A stretch of DNA of 64,000 nt, from positions 124,001-188,000 of the forward strand of contig CAVZIE010000032.1 in NCBI GenBank assembly GCA_963775185.1, given 5' to 3'. Shown here piece after piece: positions 51,524-62,108 of the stretch. This stretch comes from JAPSGB01 sp963775185. Lineage in GTDB: Bacteria > Myxococcota_A > Polyangia > Polyangiales > Polyangiaceae. Below the pieces are notes generated by a model. It searched no databases and was not told where the DNA came from. It saw only the letters and a list, made by a program, of their open reading frames with translations. The position numbers and the translations under genes are program-made. The number at the start of each line of letters is the position of its first letter. Position 1 is the first letter of the stretch.

Positions 51524-53185
51524 CTACTTGATCGGCGGCGGCGCGATCGGCAGGAGGTTCGAGCCGCCGGGGTACTGGTAGCTGGTGTACTGCCCGTAGC
51601 CCGCGACCTGGATGCCGACGGGCTGATCGGAGATGAGCAGATGCGCGCCGTTGGCGCCCGCGCCGAGGTGGTTGCGCGACACGCCGAAGCCGGAGCCGAT
51701 GGGCGTGGCGGCGGCCGCCGCTTGACCGTCGATGGTCAAGCTCGCGCCGTCCGGCGCCACCACGTCGATGTAGCTCACGTCGTAGTCGTTCGGCGCCAGG
51801 AACACGTACTTCTTGCGGTACTGCTCCACGCTCGTCGCCACGCTCATCGACGGGTCGCCCTCGCCGCCGTTCGGGTCGACGATCGAGCCGCCTTGCATGA
51901 ACGTCTCGATGCCGAACTCGTGGTCGCCTTCGATCTCGAACGGCTGGGTCACGACACCCAGGTTCACCACTTGTCCCGCGGCGAGCGTCGCCGGCGCGCT
52001 GGCAGGCTGGACGCCGGGGTAGCAGAGTTGCGTGCCGTCGACGTTGCCGACCAGATGCACCTCGTGTCCCGGCACGTCGCCGTTCGGGCCGGTCGGCGGT
52101 ACGACGAAGTAGTGCTTTCCCAGCGTCTCCGCCGGAAACACGCTCTCTTCGACGTGGTCGCACGCGTCCTGGCCGGCGGGGATCCTGACGCACGGCATGC
52201 CGCCGATGACCTGCACCGGCTTGTCCGCCTTGACCAGGCTGCCGCTGAGATCGGCGTTGTACTTGCTGACCAGCTCGACGACCTCGCCTGCGTTGAGCGT
52301 GAACGTCGCGGTCGCGCCGGCCGCGGTGTCGGTGATGTCCGCGCCGGCGATGATGTTACCGGTGCTGGACACCTTCACGCTGACGTTGGTGTTGTCCTGG
52401 GTGCCGGTGATGGCGACGTATGCGCCGTTGCCGGTGTTGATGAACGTCTGCTCGCCGACGAGTCCCATCACGCGGTAGTTGCCGGTCAGCGCGGTGGTCG
52501 GCAACAGCAGCGACGCGTCGTTCGAGTAGGAGAAGCAGCCGGTCTTGTGCGGGACGCCGACCGTGCACATTTGATTGCCCGGACACGTCGACCAGTCCTT
52601 GCCCGCGGGGCCGCCGGCGGGTTTGTACTCGAGCGCGTTGAACTGGTAGACGGTGACCGGAACCGTGCTCGTGAGGTGATACGCGGCGTTCTTCGCGTGC
52701 ACCGAGGTCTTGAGCGACGTCGCGGTGCCGCAGGTGTCCGTGTCCTGGCCCTTCACCTCTGGGACCCACGGCAGGTAGAACTTCGTGAGTCCGTTCGGCG
52801 CCACGTCGCCCTCGACCTTGCCGCCGTTGCGTTCGATCGTGATGTGCGCGTTCGCGTCGCCCGCGTTCGCGACGATCACCGTGAAGTCGAAGATCGACCA
52901 CACGCTGTTGGCCACCGTCGTGGGCCAGAAGTCGCAACCGACGTAGGACGCGGTCGCCGCCGCCTCCGCGCACGTCTTGGGATCGACGCCGGTGTTGCCG
53001 CCACCGCCGCTGGAGTCGAAGCCGGCGTCGATGCCGCCACCGGTTCCGGAGGCGCCCGCCGCGCCACCGCTCGCGCCGCCGCTCCCGCTGGTGCCACCGC
53101 CGCCGCCGGTGCCGCTCTTGGTGTCGCCGTTCGCGGAGCAAGCGGCGGCTGCGATTGCCATGAGGACGAGGAACGAAGCGCGCAT
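51524..53185 (-). CDS. IgGFc-binding-type surface lipoprotein
   Basis: 553 aa. Signal peptide MRASFLVLMAIAAAAC with lipobox, then a Gly/Ser/Ala linker to about residue 55 and a large beta-rich domain. Landmarks fit the IgGFc-binding family (PF17517-like) common in Polyangia: DFWPTTVANSVWSIFDFTVI, VPVTVYQFNALEYKP, DASLLLPTTALTGNYRVM, VEESVFPAETLGKHYFVV and ISDQPVGIQVAGYGQYTSYQ. Such proteins are outer-surface adhesins or matrix-like; in bacteria the partner is unknown. ATG 53185 is used because it places the signal peptide at the start. It lies between hutI and hutU on the same strand, an odd intruder in a catabolic operon. Confidence 0.8.
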   Translation of the reverse strand: MRASFLVLMAIAAAACSANGDTKSGTGGGGGTSGSGGASGGAAGASGTGGGIDAGFDSSGGGGNTGVDPKTCAEAAATASYVGCDFWPTTVANSVWSIFDFTVIVANAGDANAHITIERNGGKVEGDVAPNGLTKFYLPWVPEVKGQDTDTCGTATSLKTSVHAKNAAYHLTSTVPVTVYQFNALEYKPAGGPAGKDWSTCPGNQMCTVGVPHKTGCFSYSNDASLLLPTTALTGNYRVMGLVGEQTFINTGNGAYVAITGTQDNTNVSVKVSSTGNIIAGADITDTAAGATATFTLNAGEVVELVSKYNADLSGSLVKADKPVQVIGGMPCVRIPAGQDACDHVEESVFPAETLGKHYFVVPPTGPNGDVPGHEVHLVGNVDGTQLCYPGVQPASAPATLAAGQVVNLGVVTQPFEIEGDHEFGIETFMQGGSIVDPNGGEGDPSMSVATSVEQYRKKYVFLAPNDYDVSYIDVVAPDGASLTIDGQAAAAATPIGSGFGVSRNHLGAGANGAHLLISDQPVGIQVAGYGQYTSYQYPGGSNLLPIAPPPIK

Positions 53186-53302
53186 GCCAGCGTCGTATCG
53201 CGGACCGGCCAAACGGCCAACCATCAACCTGCTTGACGCGGTGCGGCGCGGAATCCCCCGGTGCGCTCCGCGGGATTCCGCGACGCACCAGCAAGCTCGA
53301 TG

Positions 53303-55057
<1,755 letters not shown>

Positions 55058-55081
55058 GGCTGCCGCGCATCGTAGTATGGG

Positions 55082-55101
55082 TTTGCTGGTCCGGCGCGGA
55101 A
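55082..55101 (+). repeat. 20-bp dispersed repeat, plus orientation
   Basis: TTTGCTGGTCCGGCGCGGAA, one mismatch from the consensus; left member of an inverted pair upstream of hutU. Confidence 0.8.
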
Positions 55102-55445
55102 AAGCCGCGGCGCGCGCGCCCGCGCAATCGCGCGATCGCGCCGTGATCGGCGACACGCGAGCCGTCGCGTCGGCACCGGCGACGTCGCGAGTGCCGCGTG
55201 ATCCACGACGCGCGCGCCGACGAGCGCGCGGCGCGCCGCGACGTGGCTGTCGTGCCATGAGTAGACAGCGGCCGCGACGACACCCCGGTCGCGTCGGCGC
55301 CGCGCGCGCTCGATGTGGCGCAGCCGCTCCGCACCGTGCCGGGCAGCGCCGCGTCCGGTCGCGCCACGACGCCGTCGCCCCGCGTCTCGAGGTGCACGGC
55401 GCGGGGGCGATCTCCGTCGATGGGCGCCCCTCGCACGGCACGCGG

Positions 55446-55465
55446 TTCCGCGCCGGACCGGCAAA
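55446..55465 (-). repeat. 20-bp dispersed repeat, minus orientation
   Basis: Reverse complement is the exact consensus TTTGCCGGTCCGGCGCGGAA; right member of the inverted pair, 66 bases before the TPR gene start. Confidence 0.85.
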
Positions 55466-55531
55466 CCCAAGCTGGCGAAACTATTGTCCGCCCGGCTGCG
55501 CGGGCGTGATAACGTCGATCGGGGTCGCGAC

Positions 55532-58500
55532 ATGGCGAACGACGATCGCTCATCCGGCGCCAACAAGCCTCCAGCCGCGCCGCCGAGGCCGGCGGGAAAG
55601 TCCCGGTCGGTGGCTCCCCCGCCGCCGCGGCGGGCGCAGGGTGCCGTGAAGGCCCAGCGCGCGGCGCCTCCGCCGCCCCCGGTGCGTAGCGTGGCGCCGC
55701 CCTTGCCGCCGCCGCCGCCGGCCCGTCGTCCGGCCGTGCCGCGCAGCGATCCCCACACCGCGCCGCCGCCTTCGCCGCGCAGCGATCCGAAAGCGGCCGC
55801 GTCGCCGGTCGCCCCGCCCGCCGCGCCCGCGGGCGCGGCGGCCCAGCATCTCAAGACCCAGATCGGCTTCGCCGCGCCGCCGGCGGGCGGCGGCGCGCCC
55901 GCCGCCGCGGCCGCGCCGCCGCCCGTCGATCCGCGCGTCGAGCAGGCAGAGTCCGTCGTGGCGTCGTGCGAGGCGGAGCTCGCGAAGGGCGCGGAGCCGC
56001 TGCGCGCCGGGCGTCTCCACTACGAGATCGCACGCCTGTGCGAGGATCCGCTGCGCGACAATGCGCGCGCCGCCGAGCATTACCAGAAGGCGCACGCCAC
56101 GGCGCCCGATCTGGTGCCGGCCATGCGCGGGGCGCGGCGCACGCTGATCGCGGAGAAGAACTACCAGGCCGCGCTGCCGCTGTTCGACGCGGAAGCGCGC
56201 ATCACCAGCGATCCGCGGCACAAGGCGCTGCTTCTGTACGAGAAGGGACGACTGCTCGAAGATCAGATGGCGCAGAAGCGCCAGGCGCGCGACGCGTACG
56301 CCGCGGCCATCGAGCTCGCCAAGGACGATCCCACGCTGCTCAAGACGGTGGAGCGCGCCGACGCCCAGGCCGAGGCCTGGGACGATCTCGAGCGCATCTA
56401 CGAGCGCGAGGCGCAGGCGGCCCAGGGCGACGCGCGGTTGAAGGCCGCACTGATCGCGGACCGCGCGCGGCTGGTCGAAGCGAAGAAGGGCGACGCGGGC
56501 GCCGCGACGGAGCTGTACCAGGCGGCGCTCGGCGCCGATCAGCACGCGCCCGGCGCGCTCGCGGCACTCAAGCGGCTGCTGTACGCCGCGCGCCGCTGGC
56601 GCGAGCTGGTGGCCGTGCTCGAGCAAGAGGCGGCGCAAGCGGGCGATCCGGCGGTGCGCGCCATGGCGCTGTACCGCGCGGCGCGCGTGGAGGCCGATCG
56701 CATGGGCGATCTCGAGCGCGCCACCGCGCTGCTCGAGCGCGCCTCTGCCGACAAGCCGGACGACTCGATGCTGCTCGAGGAGCTCGCGCGATTGTACGAG
56801 CTGGGCAAGCGCTACGACGCGCTCGCCGGCGCGTTCGAGCGGCTGGTCGCGCACGCCGAGGGGCCGGCGCAGAAGGTCGGGCTGATGCACCGCATCGGCC
56901 AGATCGCCGAGGAGCGACTCGGCGACGATACCCAGGCGCTTCGCTGGTACGGCCAGGCGCTGGCGCAGGATCCGACCTACGTCCCCGGGCTGCAGGCGCA
57001 GGGCGCGCTGTTCGCGCGCCGCCAGCAGTGGGCCGAGCTGGTCGCGATGCACCTGGCCGAGGCGGACGCGCAGACGGACAGCACGCGTCGCGCGGCGGCG
57101 CACGCGCGCGTCGCGGAGATCTACGAGAGCCAGCTGGGCGCGCCGGGCAAGGCCGTCGAGCACCACGCCCGCGCGCTCGGCATGGCGCCGGGCTACGGGC
57201 CGTCGTTCAAGGCGCTGTCGCGGCTGTACGCGGAGGCTGGCAAACATCGCGAGCTGGTCGAGCTGTACGAGCGCGCCGTGGAGGGCGCGCCCGACGCCGA
57301 GACGCGCGTCACGTATCTGTTCAAGATCGGACGCCTGCACGAGGATGCCCTGGGCGCGCCGGCGCTCGCGCTGGCGGCGTACCGGCGGGTGCTCGACGTC
57401 GAGCCCGGACACCTGGGCGCGATCCACGCGATGCAGCGCGCCGCGGAGCGCGCCGCGGAGTGGAAGGAGCTGGTCGTCGCGCTCGAGCTCGAGGCCGGCG
57501 TGGTCAAGGATGCCGTGCGGATCTGTGCGCTGCTGAATCGCGCCGGCGAGATCTGCGACGAGCGCCTCGACGATCGCGAGGGCGCGCTGATGCGCTACCG
57601 CAAGGTCATCGCGCTCGACCCGCGCTACGCCCCGGCGCTGTCGAGCCTGGGCCGGCTCTACTACAAGGCCGCTCGCTGGGAGGAGCTGATCGAGGTCTAT
57701 CGCAAGGAGCTCGACATCACGCCGCGCGGGCCGGCGTCGGCGGCGCTGCTCTACAAGATCGGCGAGCTCGGCGAGGAGCGTCTGGGCAACGACGAGCGCG
57801 CCATCGCGGCGTACCGCGAGGCGATCGAGGCCGATCCGTTCCACGCGCCGGCGCTGCACGCGCTCGGGCGCAAGCTCGCCGAGCGCGGCAACTGGCAGGA
57901 GCTGTGCAAGCTGCTCGAGCTCGAGGTGAGCGGGCTGAAGGACGAGGAGCTCAAGGCCCGCGCCGCGTTCCGCGTGGGTGAAGTGTACGAGAACCGGCTG
58001 CTCCAGGTGGACAAGGCGCTGGTCGCCTACGAGCAGGCGCTCGCGTCGGTGCCCGACTTCCGCCCGGCCCTCGACGGCCGCGTGCGCCTGCTCACGCTGG
58101 CGCGCGACGACAAGCGTCTGGTCGAGGCGCTCGAGCGCGAGGTCGCGACCGCCAAGGATCCCGGCATGGCGATCGCCGCGCTGCTCCGCCAGGGGGAGGT
58201 GCTGCGCGACCAGCTCGACGAGCCCGCGCGGGCGATGCAGTGCTTCGAGGCGGTGCTCGAGCGCGATCCCGGGCATCTCGGCGCGCTGCGCGCGCTCGAG
58301 CCGCTCTACGCCGAAGTCGGCGCCTGGGAGAAGCTCGTCCGCGTGTACGCGACCGAGGCGCGCGTGCTCACCGACGCGCCGGCGCGGGTCGCGGCGCTGT
58401 GCGAGCTCGCGCGGTTGCAGGAGTCGAAGGAGCTCGCGAGCGTCGATCAGGTGCGTCAGACCTACTTCGCGATCCTGCAGCTGGTGCCGTCGGATCTGTA

Positions 58501-60862
58501 CGCGCTCACGGCGCTCGAGCGGATCGCGCTCGCGACGCAGGATCACCAGCTGCTCGCGCACGTGGACGCCAAGCTCGGCGCCGCCGCGGGCGATCCCACG
58601 CTGGTTGCCGCGCATCACACCCGGCTCGCCGAGACGCTGGAGCTGACGTCGGACCCGGCGGCGCTCGAGGTCTACCGCGCAGCGCTGGCGCGCGATCCCG
58701 AGAACATCGCCGCGGCGCGCGGGCTCGGCCGCATCGCCAAGCAGCGCGAGGACGCCGAGCTGCTCGAAGAAGCGGCCGAGCGCGAAGCGCGCGTGGTGCG
58801 CGACGTGGCCGCCGCCGCGGACTTGCTCGTGCTCGCCGCCGAGCTGCGCGGGCGCCGTCAGGACCTCGAGGGCGCGGCGCGCGCCCTCGAGCGCGCCGTC
58901 GAGCTCGATCCGGATCACCGCGTCGCCGCCGAGCAACTGCTGCGCATGACGCTCGTCCTGGGTCAGCCCGATCGCGCCATCGACGCGCTGGTACAGGCCG
59001 CGCAGCACGCGACGTTGCCGCCGCGCATCGGCGCGCTGTGGGCGGGCGTCGCGAGCGTGTTCGCCGATCACAAGCAGGACGTCCCGGCGGCGCTCGCGGC
59101 GCTGCACCGCGCCGTGGAGCGGCTGCCCGGCGACGTGCCGACGCTGCTCGCGCTGTCGGACCTGTATGTGCGCGACGGGCAATCCGCCGAGGCCGTCGAT
59201 CGGCTCAAGCAGGTGCTCGCGCAGTCGCCGTCCCGCGAGACGATGATCCGCGCCCACCTGGCGCTCGCCGCCATCCTCGACGAGCGGCTCGGCGACCCGC
59301 AGCGCGCCGTCGCGAGCTTGAACGCCGTGCTTTCCCAGGACGAGGGCAACCGCGACGCGCTCAAGCGCTTGCTCGGGATCCAGATGCGCCGCGGGCAGAC
59401 CGAAGCGGCGGCCGCGACGGCCGCCAAGCTGGTCGGGGGCGCGCGCGATCCGGCGGAGCAGGCCGACGCGCTGACGCATCTGGCGCGGCTCGAGCGCGAT
59501 CGCAAGCAGACGGAAGCGGCGCTCAAGGCCTACGAGCAGGCCGTGGCCTTCGTCGGGCCGGGCGCCATCGCCGACGAGATGCGCGAGCTGTTGCTCGAGC
59601 AGAAGCGCGCCGGCCAGCAGCCCGACTGGGCCCGCTACGTCGGCGCGCTCACGCGCTACCTCGAGCGCACGTCGCAGCCCGCGGCGGCGCAGGCGCCGGT
59701 GTACCTGGAGATGGGTCGCATCCTCGCCGACGAGATGCAGATGGCCGACCGCGCCGTGGCGACGCTGCAGCGCGGGCTCGCGCTGGCGCCGGATGACGTG
59801 CAGATCCGTACCGAGGTCGCGTCGCGGTTCAAGCGCGCCGGGCGCTACGATCAAGCGATCGCCGAGCTGCGGACGCTGCTCGATCTGGACGTGATGCGCG
59901 CCGAGACCTGGCGCGATCTTGCCGAGTCCTTCGGCGGCTTGGGCCGCACCGACGACGCGACGCTGATGTCGTCGGCGCTGGTCGCCATCGGCGCCGCGAA
60001 CGATCTGGAGCGGGCCACGGTGGCGGCGCGCCCGTCGCGGGCGGCCACGGCCCAGCCCGGCAGCTTCGACGCGGTGGCGTTCCGCAATATCGACGCCCTG
60101 CCGCGCAACGACGCCGCGCTCGAGTTGCTCGCTTCGCTGGCGGAAGCGCTGCCCAAGATCCAGCCGCCCGAGCTCGAGCGCTACGGGCTCTCGTCGCGCG
60201 ACAAGCTCAGCGCACGTACCGGCAATCCGCTGCGCGCGCTGTCCGATCGCGTCGCGCAGATCTTCGGCGTCGCCGAGCATGACCTGTACGTCCATCGCGC
60301 CCACTCCGGCAGCCTGGAGGTCGAGCTCACCGAGCCGCCGGCGATCCTCGTCCCGGCGCACGTGACGACGCTTCCCGAGCCGCAGCAGGTGTTCTTGCTC
60401 GCGCGCCCGCTGGCGAGCATGGCGCGTGGCATCCACGCCGTGCACAAGCTCCCGCCCGAGGCGATCGAGCTGTTGCTCGCCGCCGCCACGCGCGCCGTCG
60501 ACCCCGGCTTCGCCGCCGGCCTGACCGACGAGGAGTACCTCGCCGCGCACGCGCGGCGCGTGCAGAAGGCGATGCCGCGGCGCGGCCGTCGCGCCATGGA
60601 GGAAGCGGCGCAGGTCTACGCCGGCGCGGCGCGCACGGACTTCGCCGACTGGGTGCAGCGGGCGCGGCTCACCGCCGGACGCGCCGCGGTCGTGGTCGCC
60701 GACGATCTTCCCGGCAGCGTCACGCTGGTCCGGCGCATGGAGGGCGATCTCGCCAAGCTGCAGGGCGCCGCGCTCGCGCAAGGCATGGCCAGCGTGCGCG
60801 ACCTGTTGCGCTTCTGGGCGACGGACATCGCCTTCACGCTGCGACGCAAGCTGGGCATGTAG
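55532..60862 (+). CDS. Giant cytoplasmic TPR-repeat protein, 1776 aa
   Basis: Starts MANDDRSSGANKPPAAPPRP with a disordered Pro/Ala-rich N-terminal region (to about residue 140), then TPR-like helical repeats of about 34-37 residues nearly to residue 1500. Recurrent units are A-x-x-x-Y-x-x-A-L-x-x-x-P, e.g. HYQKAHATAPDLVPAMRG, WYGQALAQDPTYVPGLQA, AYRRVLDVEPGHLGAIHA, RYRKVIALDPRYAPALSS and AYREAIEADPFHAPALHA; by eye at least twenty. The last 270 residues are different (LPRNDAALELLASLAEALPK, VQKAMPRRGRRAMEEAAQVY) and may be a separate helical domain. No signal peptide or membrane helix. Such proteins are large scaffolds; partners are unknown. ATG 55532 is preferred: the earlier in-frame ATG at 55313 would translate the repeat. 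It is convergent with the Spy-like gene. Confidence 0.85.
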   Translation: MANDDRSSGANKPPAAPPRPAGKSRSVAPPPPRRAQGAVKAQRAAPPPPPVRSVAPPLPPPPPARRPAVPRSDPHTAPPPSPRSDPKAAASPVAPPAAPAGAAAQHLKTQIGFAAPPAGGGAPAAAAAPPPVDPRVEQAESVVASCEAELAKGAEPLRAGRLHYEIARLCEDPLRDNARAAEHYQKAHATAPDLVPAMRGARRTLIAEKNYQAALPLFDAEARITSDPRHKALLLYEKGRLLEDQMAQKRQARDAYAAAIELAKDDPTLLKTVERADAQAEAWDDLERIYEREAQAAQGDARLKAALIADRARLVEAKKGDAGAATELYQAALGADQHAPGALAALKRLLYAARRWRELVAVLEQEAAQAGDPAVRAMALYRAARVEADRMGDLERATALLERASADKPDDSMLLEELARLYELGKRYDALAGAFERLVAHAEGPAQKVGLMHRIGQIAEERLGDDTQALRWYGQALAQDPTYVPGLQAQGALFARRQQWAELVAMHLAEADAQTDSTRRAAAHARVAEIYESQLGAPGKAVEHHARALGMAPGYGPSFKALSRLYAEAGKHRELVELYERAVEGAPDAETRVTYLFKIGRLHEDALGAPALALAAYRRVLDVEPGHLGAIHAMQRAAERAAEWKELVVALELEAGVVKDAVRICALLNRAGEICDERLDDREGALMRYRKVIALDPRYAPALSSLGRLYYKAARWEELIEVYRKELDITPRGPASAALLYKIGELGEERLGNDERAIAAYREAIEADPFHAPALHALGRKLAERGNWQELCKLLELEVSGLKDEELKARAAFRVGEVYENRLLQVDKALVAYEQALASVPDFRPALDGRVRLLTLARDDKRLVEALEREVATAKDPGMAIAALLRQGEVLRDQLDEPARAMQCFEAVLERDPGHLGALRALEPLYAEVGAWEKLVRVYATEARVLTDAPARVAALCELARLQESKELASVDQVRQTYFAILQLVPSDLYALTALERIALATQDHQLLAHVDAKLGAAAGDPTLVAAHHTRLAETLELTSDPAALEVYRAALARDPENIAAARGLGRIAKQREDAELLEEAAEREARVVRDVAAAADLLVLAAELRGRRQDLEGAARALERAVELDPDHRVAAEQLLRMTLVLGQPDRAIDALVQAAQHATLPPRIGALWAGVASVFADHKQDVPAALAALHRAVERLPGDVPTLLALSDLYVRDGQSAEAVDRLKQVLAQSPSRETMIRAHLALAAILDERLGDPQRAVASLNAVLSQDEGNRDALKRLLGIQMRRGQTEAAAATAAKLVGGARDPAEQADALTHLARLERDRKQTEAALKAYEQAVAFVGPGAIADEMRELLLEQKRAGQQPDWARYVGALTRYLERTSQPAAAQAPVYLEMGRILADEMQMADRAVATLQRGLALAPDDVQIRTEVASRFKRAGRYDQAIAELRTLLDLDVMRAETWRDLAESFGGLGRTDDATLMSSALVAIGAANDLERATVAARPSRAATAQPGSFDAVAFRNIDALPRNDAALELLASLAEALPKIQPPELERYGLSSRDKLSARTGNPLRALSDRVAQIFGVAEHDLYVHRAHSGSLEVELTEPPAILVPAHVTTLPEPQQVFLLARPLASMARGIHAVHKLPPEAIELLLAAATRAVDPGFAAGLTDEEYLAAHARRVQKAMPRRGRRAMEEAAQVYAGAARTDFADWVQRARLTAGRAAVVVADDLPGSVTLVRRMEGDLAKLQGAALAQGMASVRDLLRFWATDIAFTLRRKLGM

Positions 60863-60867
60863 CAGAT

Positions 60868-60893
60868 GGCGGGCGCGCCGGCGCGCGCCCGCC
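60868..60893. terminator. GC-rich hairpin between convergent genes
   Basis: GGCGGGCGCGC and CGCGCGCCCGCC arms around a three-base loop, six bases after the TPR gene stop and just before the Spy-like gene stop at 60906. No T-run follows, so it is a candidate barrier and not a textbook terminator. Confidence 0.5.
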
Positions 60894-60905
60894 GCTGACG
60901 CGTCG

Positions 60906-62006
60906 CTACTCCTGTGGCGGCGGCGGATCCTCGAAGGGCAGGCTGTACGGCCTGTGTCCCATGCCCCGACCCATGCCCATGCCCGGGCCCATGCCCATGC
61001 CGGGCCGGTGCATCATCATCGGACCCCCGCCGCCCATCGGTCCCATCGGCCCGCCCATGCCGCGTCCCACCGAAGCGGCCAGTTTGTCACGCTGCTCGGG
61101 CTTGAGCACTGCCAGGAGCTTGCCGAGGAACTGCGCGCGCTGCTGGATGCGCTCGCCGGGCTTCTTCTCGCGGATGCCGAGATCGAGCTTCTTGGCGTCG
61201 AAGGTGTCCTTCTCGAACGCGTCGAGGATGGCGGTGGTCTTCTTCGTGATTTCCGCATGCCTGGTCGCGTCCGGGCCCTTCGGCGGCTTCGGACGCGCGG
61301 CCAGCAGCGGCTCGACCTTCTTCTGTTGATCCGCGTCGAGCCCCAGCATGCGCGTCATGCGCTCGAGCTCGCGCTTGTCGCGCTGCGCGGCGCGATCCTT
61401 GTCGCTGGGCATCTTGGCGGCGTTCGCCTTCATCTGATCTTGCTGCGCCTTGAAGCGGGTGTCGCGATCCGTCTCGCGTTTGCGCAGGTTGTCGACCAGC
61501 GTCTTGCGCTGCGTGGCGTCGAGCAGCGCGTGCAGTTGGTCGAGCTGGTCGGCCTCTTTCGCCTGCTCGGCGTCGTCGGCGGCGGCGATGGCGTCGTACA
61601 GCGGCTTCAGCTTCGCGGAGTCGATCTTGCCGGCCTTGACCTGCGCGGAGAGCTCCGTGTTCACGTCGCCCATCGCCTTCGCCATTGCCGGATCGCCGCC
61701 GCTGTCCGGCGCCTCGATCTTGTCGAGCTTCGCCTTCTGGTCGTCGGTCAGCGTGAGCTGGCGCGCGGCGTTGAAGATCTCGCCGACTCGCCCCGCGTGC
61801 ATGTGAATCATCGGGGGCTTGTGCGCATCCATCGCGCGCTGGCGCTGGCGCGGACGCTGGCGCTGGCGCGCGTTCGACGCCGGCGGCGCCGCGCGCGTGG
61901 CGCTGGCGCTCTCCGCCGCGGTCGGCGTGTCGTTCTTGCCCTGCACGCAGCCCATCGCCATGGCGGCAATCGGCAGCGCGATCAAACCCAGTCTGGTGAT
62001 CGTCAT
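60906..62006 (-). CDS. Spy/CpxP-like (LTxxQ) lipoprotein with Met/Gly-rich tail
   Basis: 366 aa. ATG 62006 follows a strong GAGGAGG ribosome-binding site. Signal peptide MTITRLGLIALPIAAMAMGC with lipobox (Cys20), then a basic QRQRPRQRQR linker and long charged helices with LTxxQ-like motifs: ARQLTLTDDQKAKLDKIE, LHALLDATQRKTLVDNLR, RMLGLDADQQKKVEPLLA and LLAVLKPEQRDKLAASVG. Spy/CpxP proteins are periplasmic chaperones of stress responses. The C-terminus is rich in Met, Gly and Pro (GMGMGPGMGMGRGMG), with His residues (MMMHRPG), which could bind copper or other soft metals. It is about twice the usual size of Spy, with seemingly two copies of the domain. Lies between the TPR and kinase genes. 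Confidence 0.75.
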   Translation of the reverse strand: MTITRLGLIALPIAAMAMGCVQGKNDTPTAAESASATRAAPPASNARQRQRPRQRQRAMDAHKPPMIHMHAGRVGEIFNAARQLTLTDDQKAKLDKIEAPDSGGDPAMAKAMGDVNTELSAQVKAGKIDSAKLKPLYDAIAAADDAEQAKEADQLDQLHALLDATQRKTLVDNLRKRETDRDTRFKAQQDQMKANAAKMPSDKDRAAQRDKRELERMTRMLGLDADQQKKVEPLLAARPKPPKGPDATRHAEITKKTTAILDAFEKDTFDAKKLDLGIREKKPGERIQQRAQFLGKLLAVLKPEQRDKLAASVGRGMGGPMGPMGGGGPMMMHRPGMGMGPGMGMGRGMGHRPYSLPFEDPPPPQE

Positions 62007-62108
62007 GGGATCCTCCTCGCGACGGAGCGCGAGCCTACTTCGGTGAGGTGCGTCCAGCAACGCCGTCCCCAGCGCCCCGATTCCCGGCTGCGGAACCCGC
62101 ACTCTGGA

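Larger units (their letters stand above)
55058..55531. other. Intergenic gap flanked by inverted copies of the 20-bp repeat
   Basis: A 474-base gap between divergent hutU and the giant TPR gene. Copies of the dispersed repeat face each other at 55082-55101 and 55446-55465, enclosing about 345 bases. Inside, several open frames exist on both strands, but none shows a family signature, RBS or codon pattern I trust. Promoters for both genes must lie here. Confidence 0.5.

Noticed and set aside
53233..53253. A further copy of the 20-bp repeat before the IgGFc-type gene
   Set aside because: Only the right half (GCGGCGCGGAATC) matches; too short to count in this GC-rich background.
55058..55445. 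Possible coding remnant upstream of hutU on the minus strand
   Set aside because: Frames are open and a short stretch looked protein-like, but no frame carries a recognisable motif or ribosome-binding site.
55550..60781. A 1743-codon open frame on the minus strand opposite the giant TPR gene
   Set aside because: Very GC-rich codon usage leaves the antisense frame open; the peptide is Arg/Leu/Gln-rich with no family signature, and the plus-strand TPR repeats are convincing.
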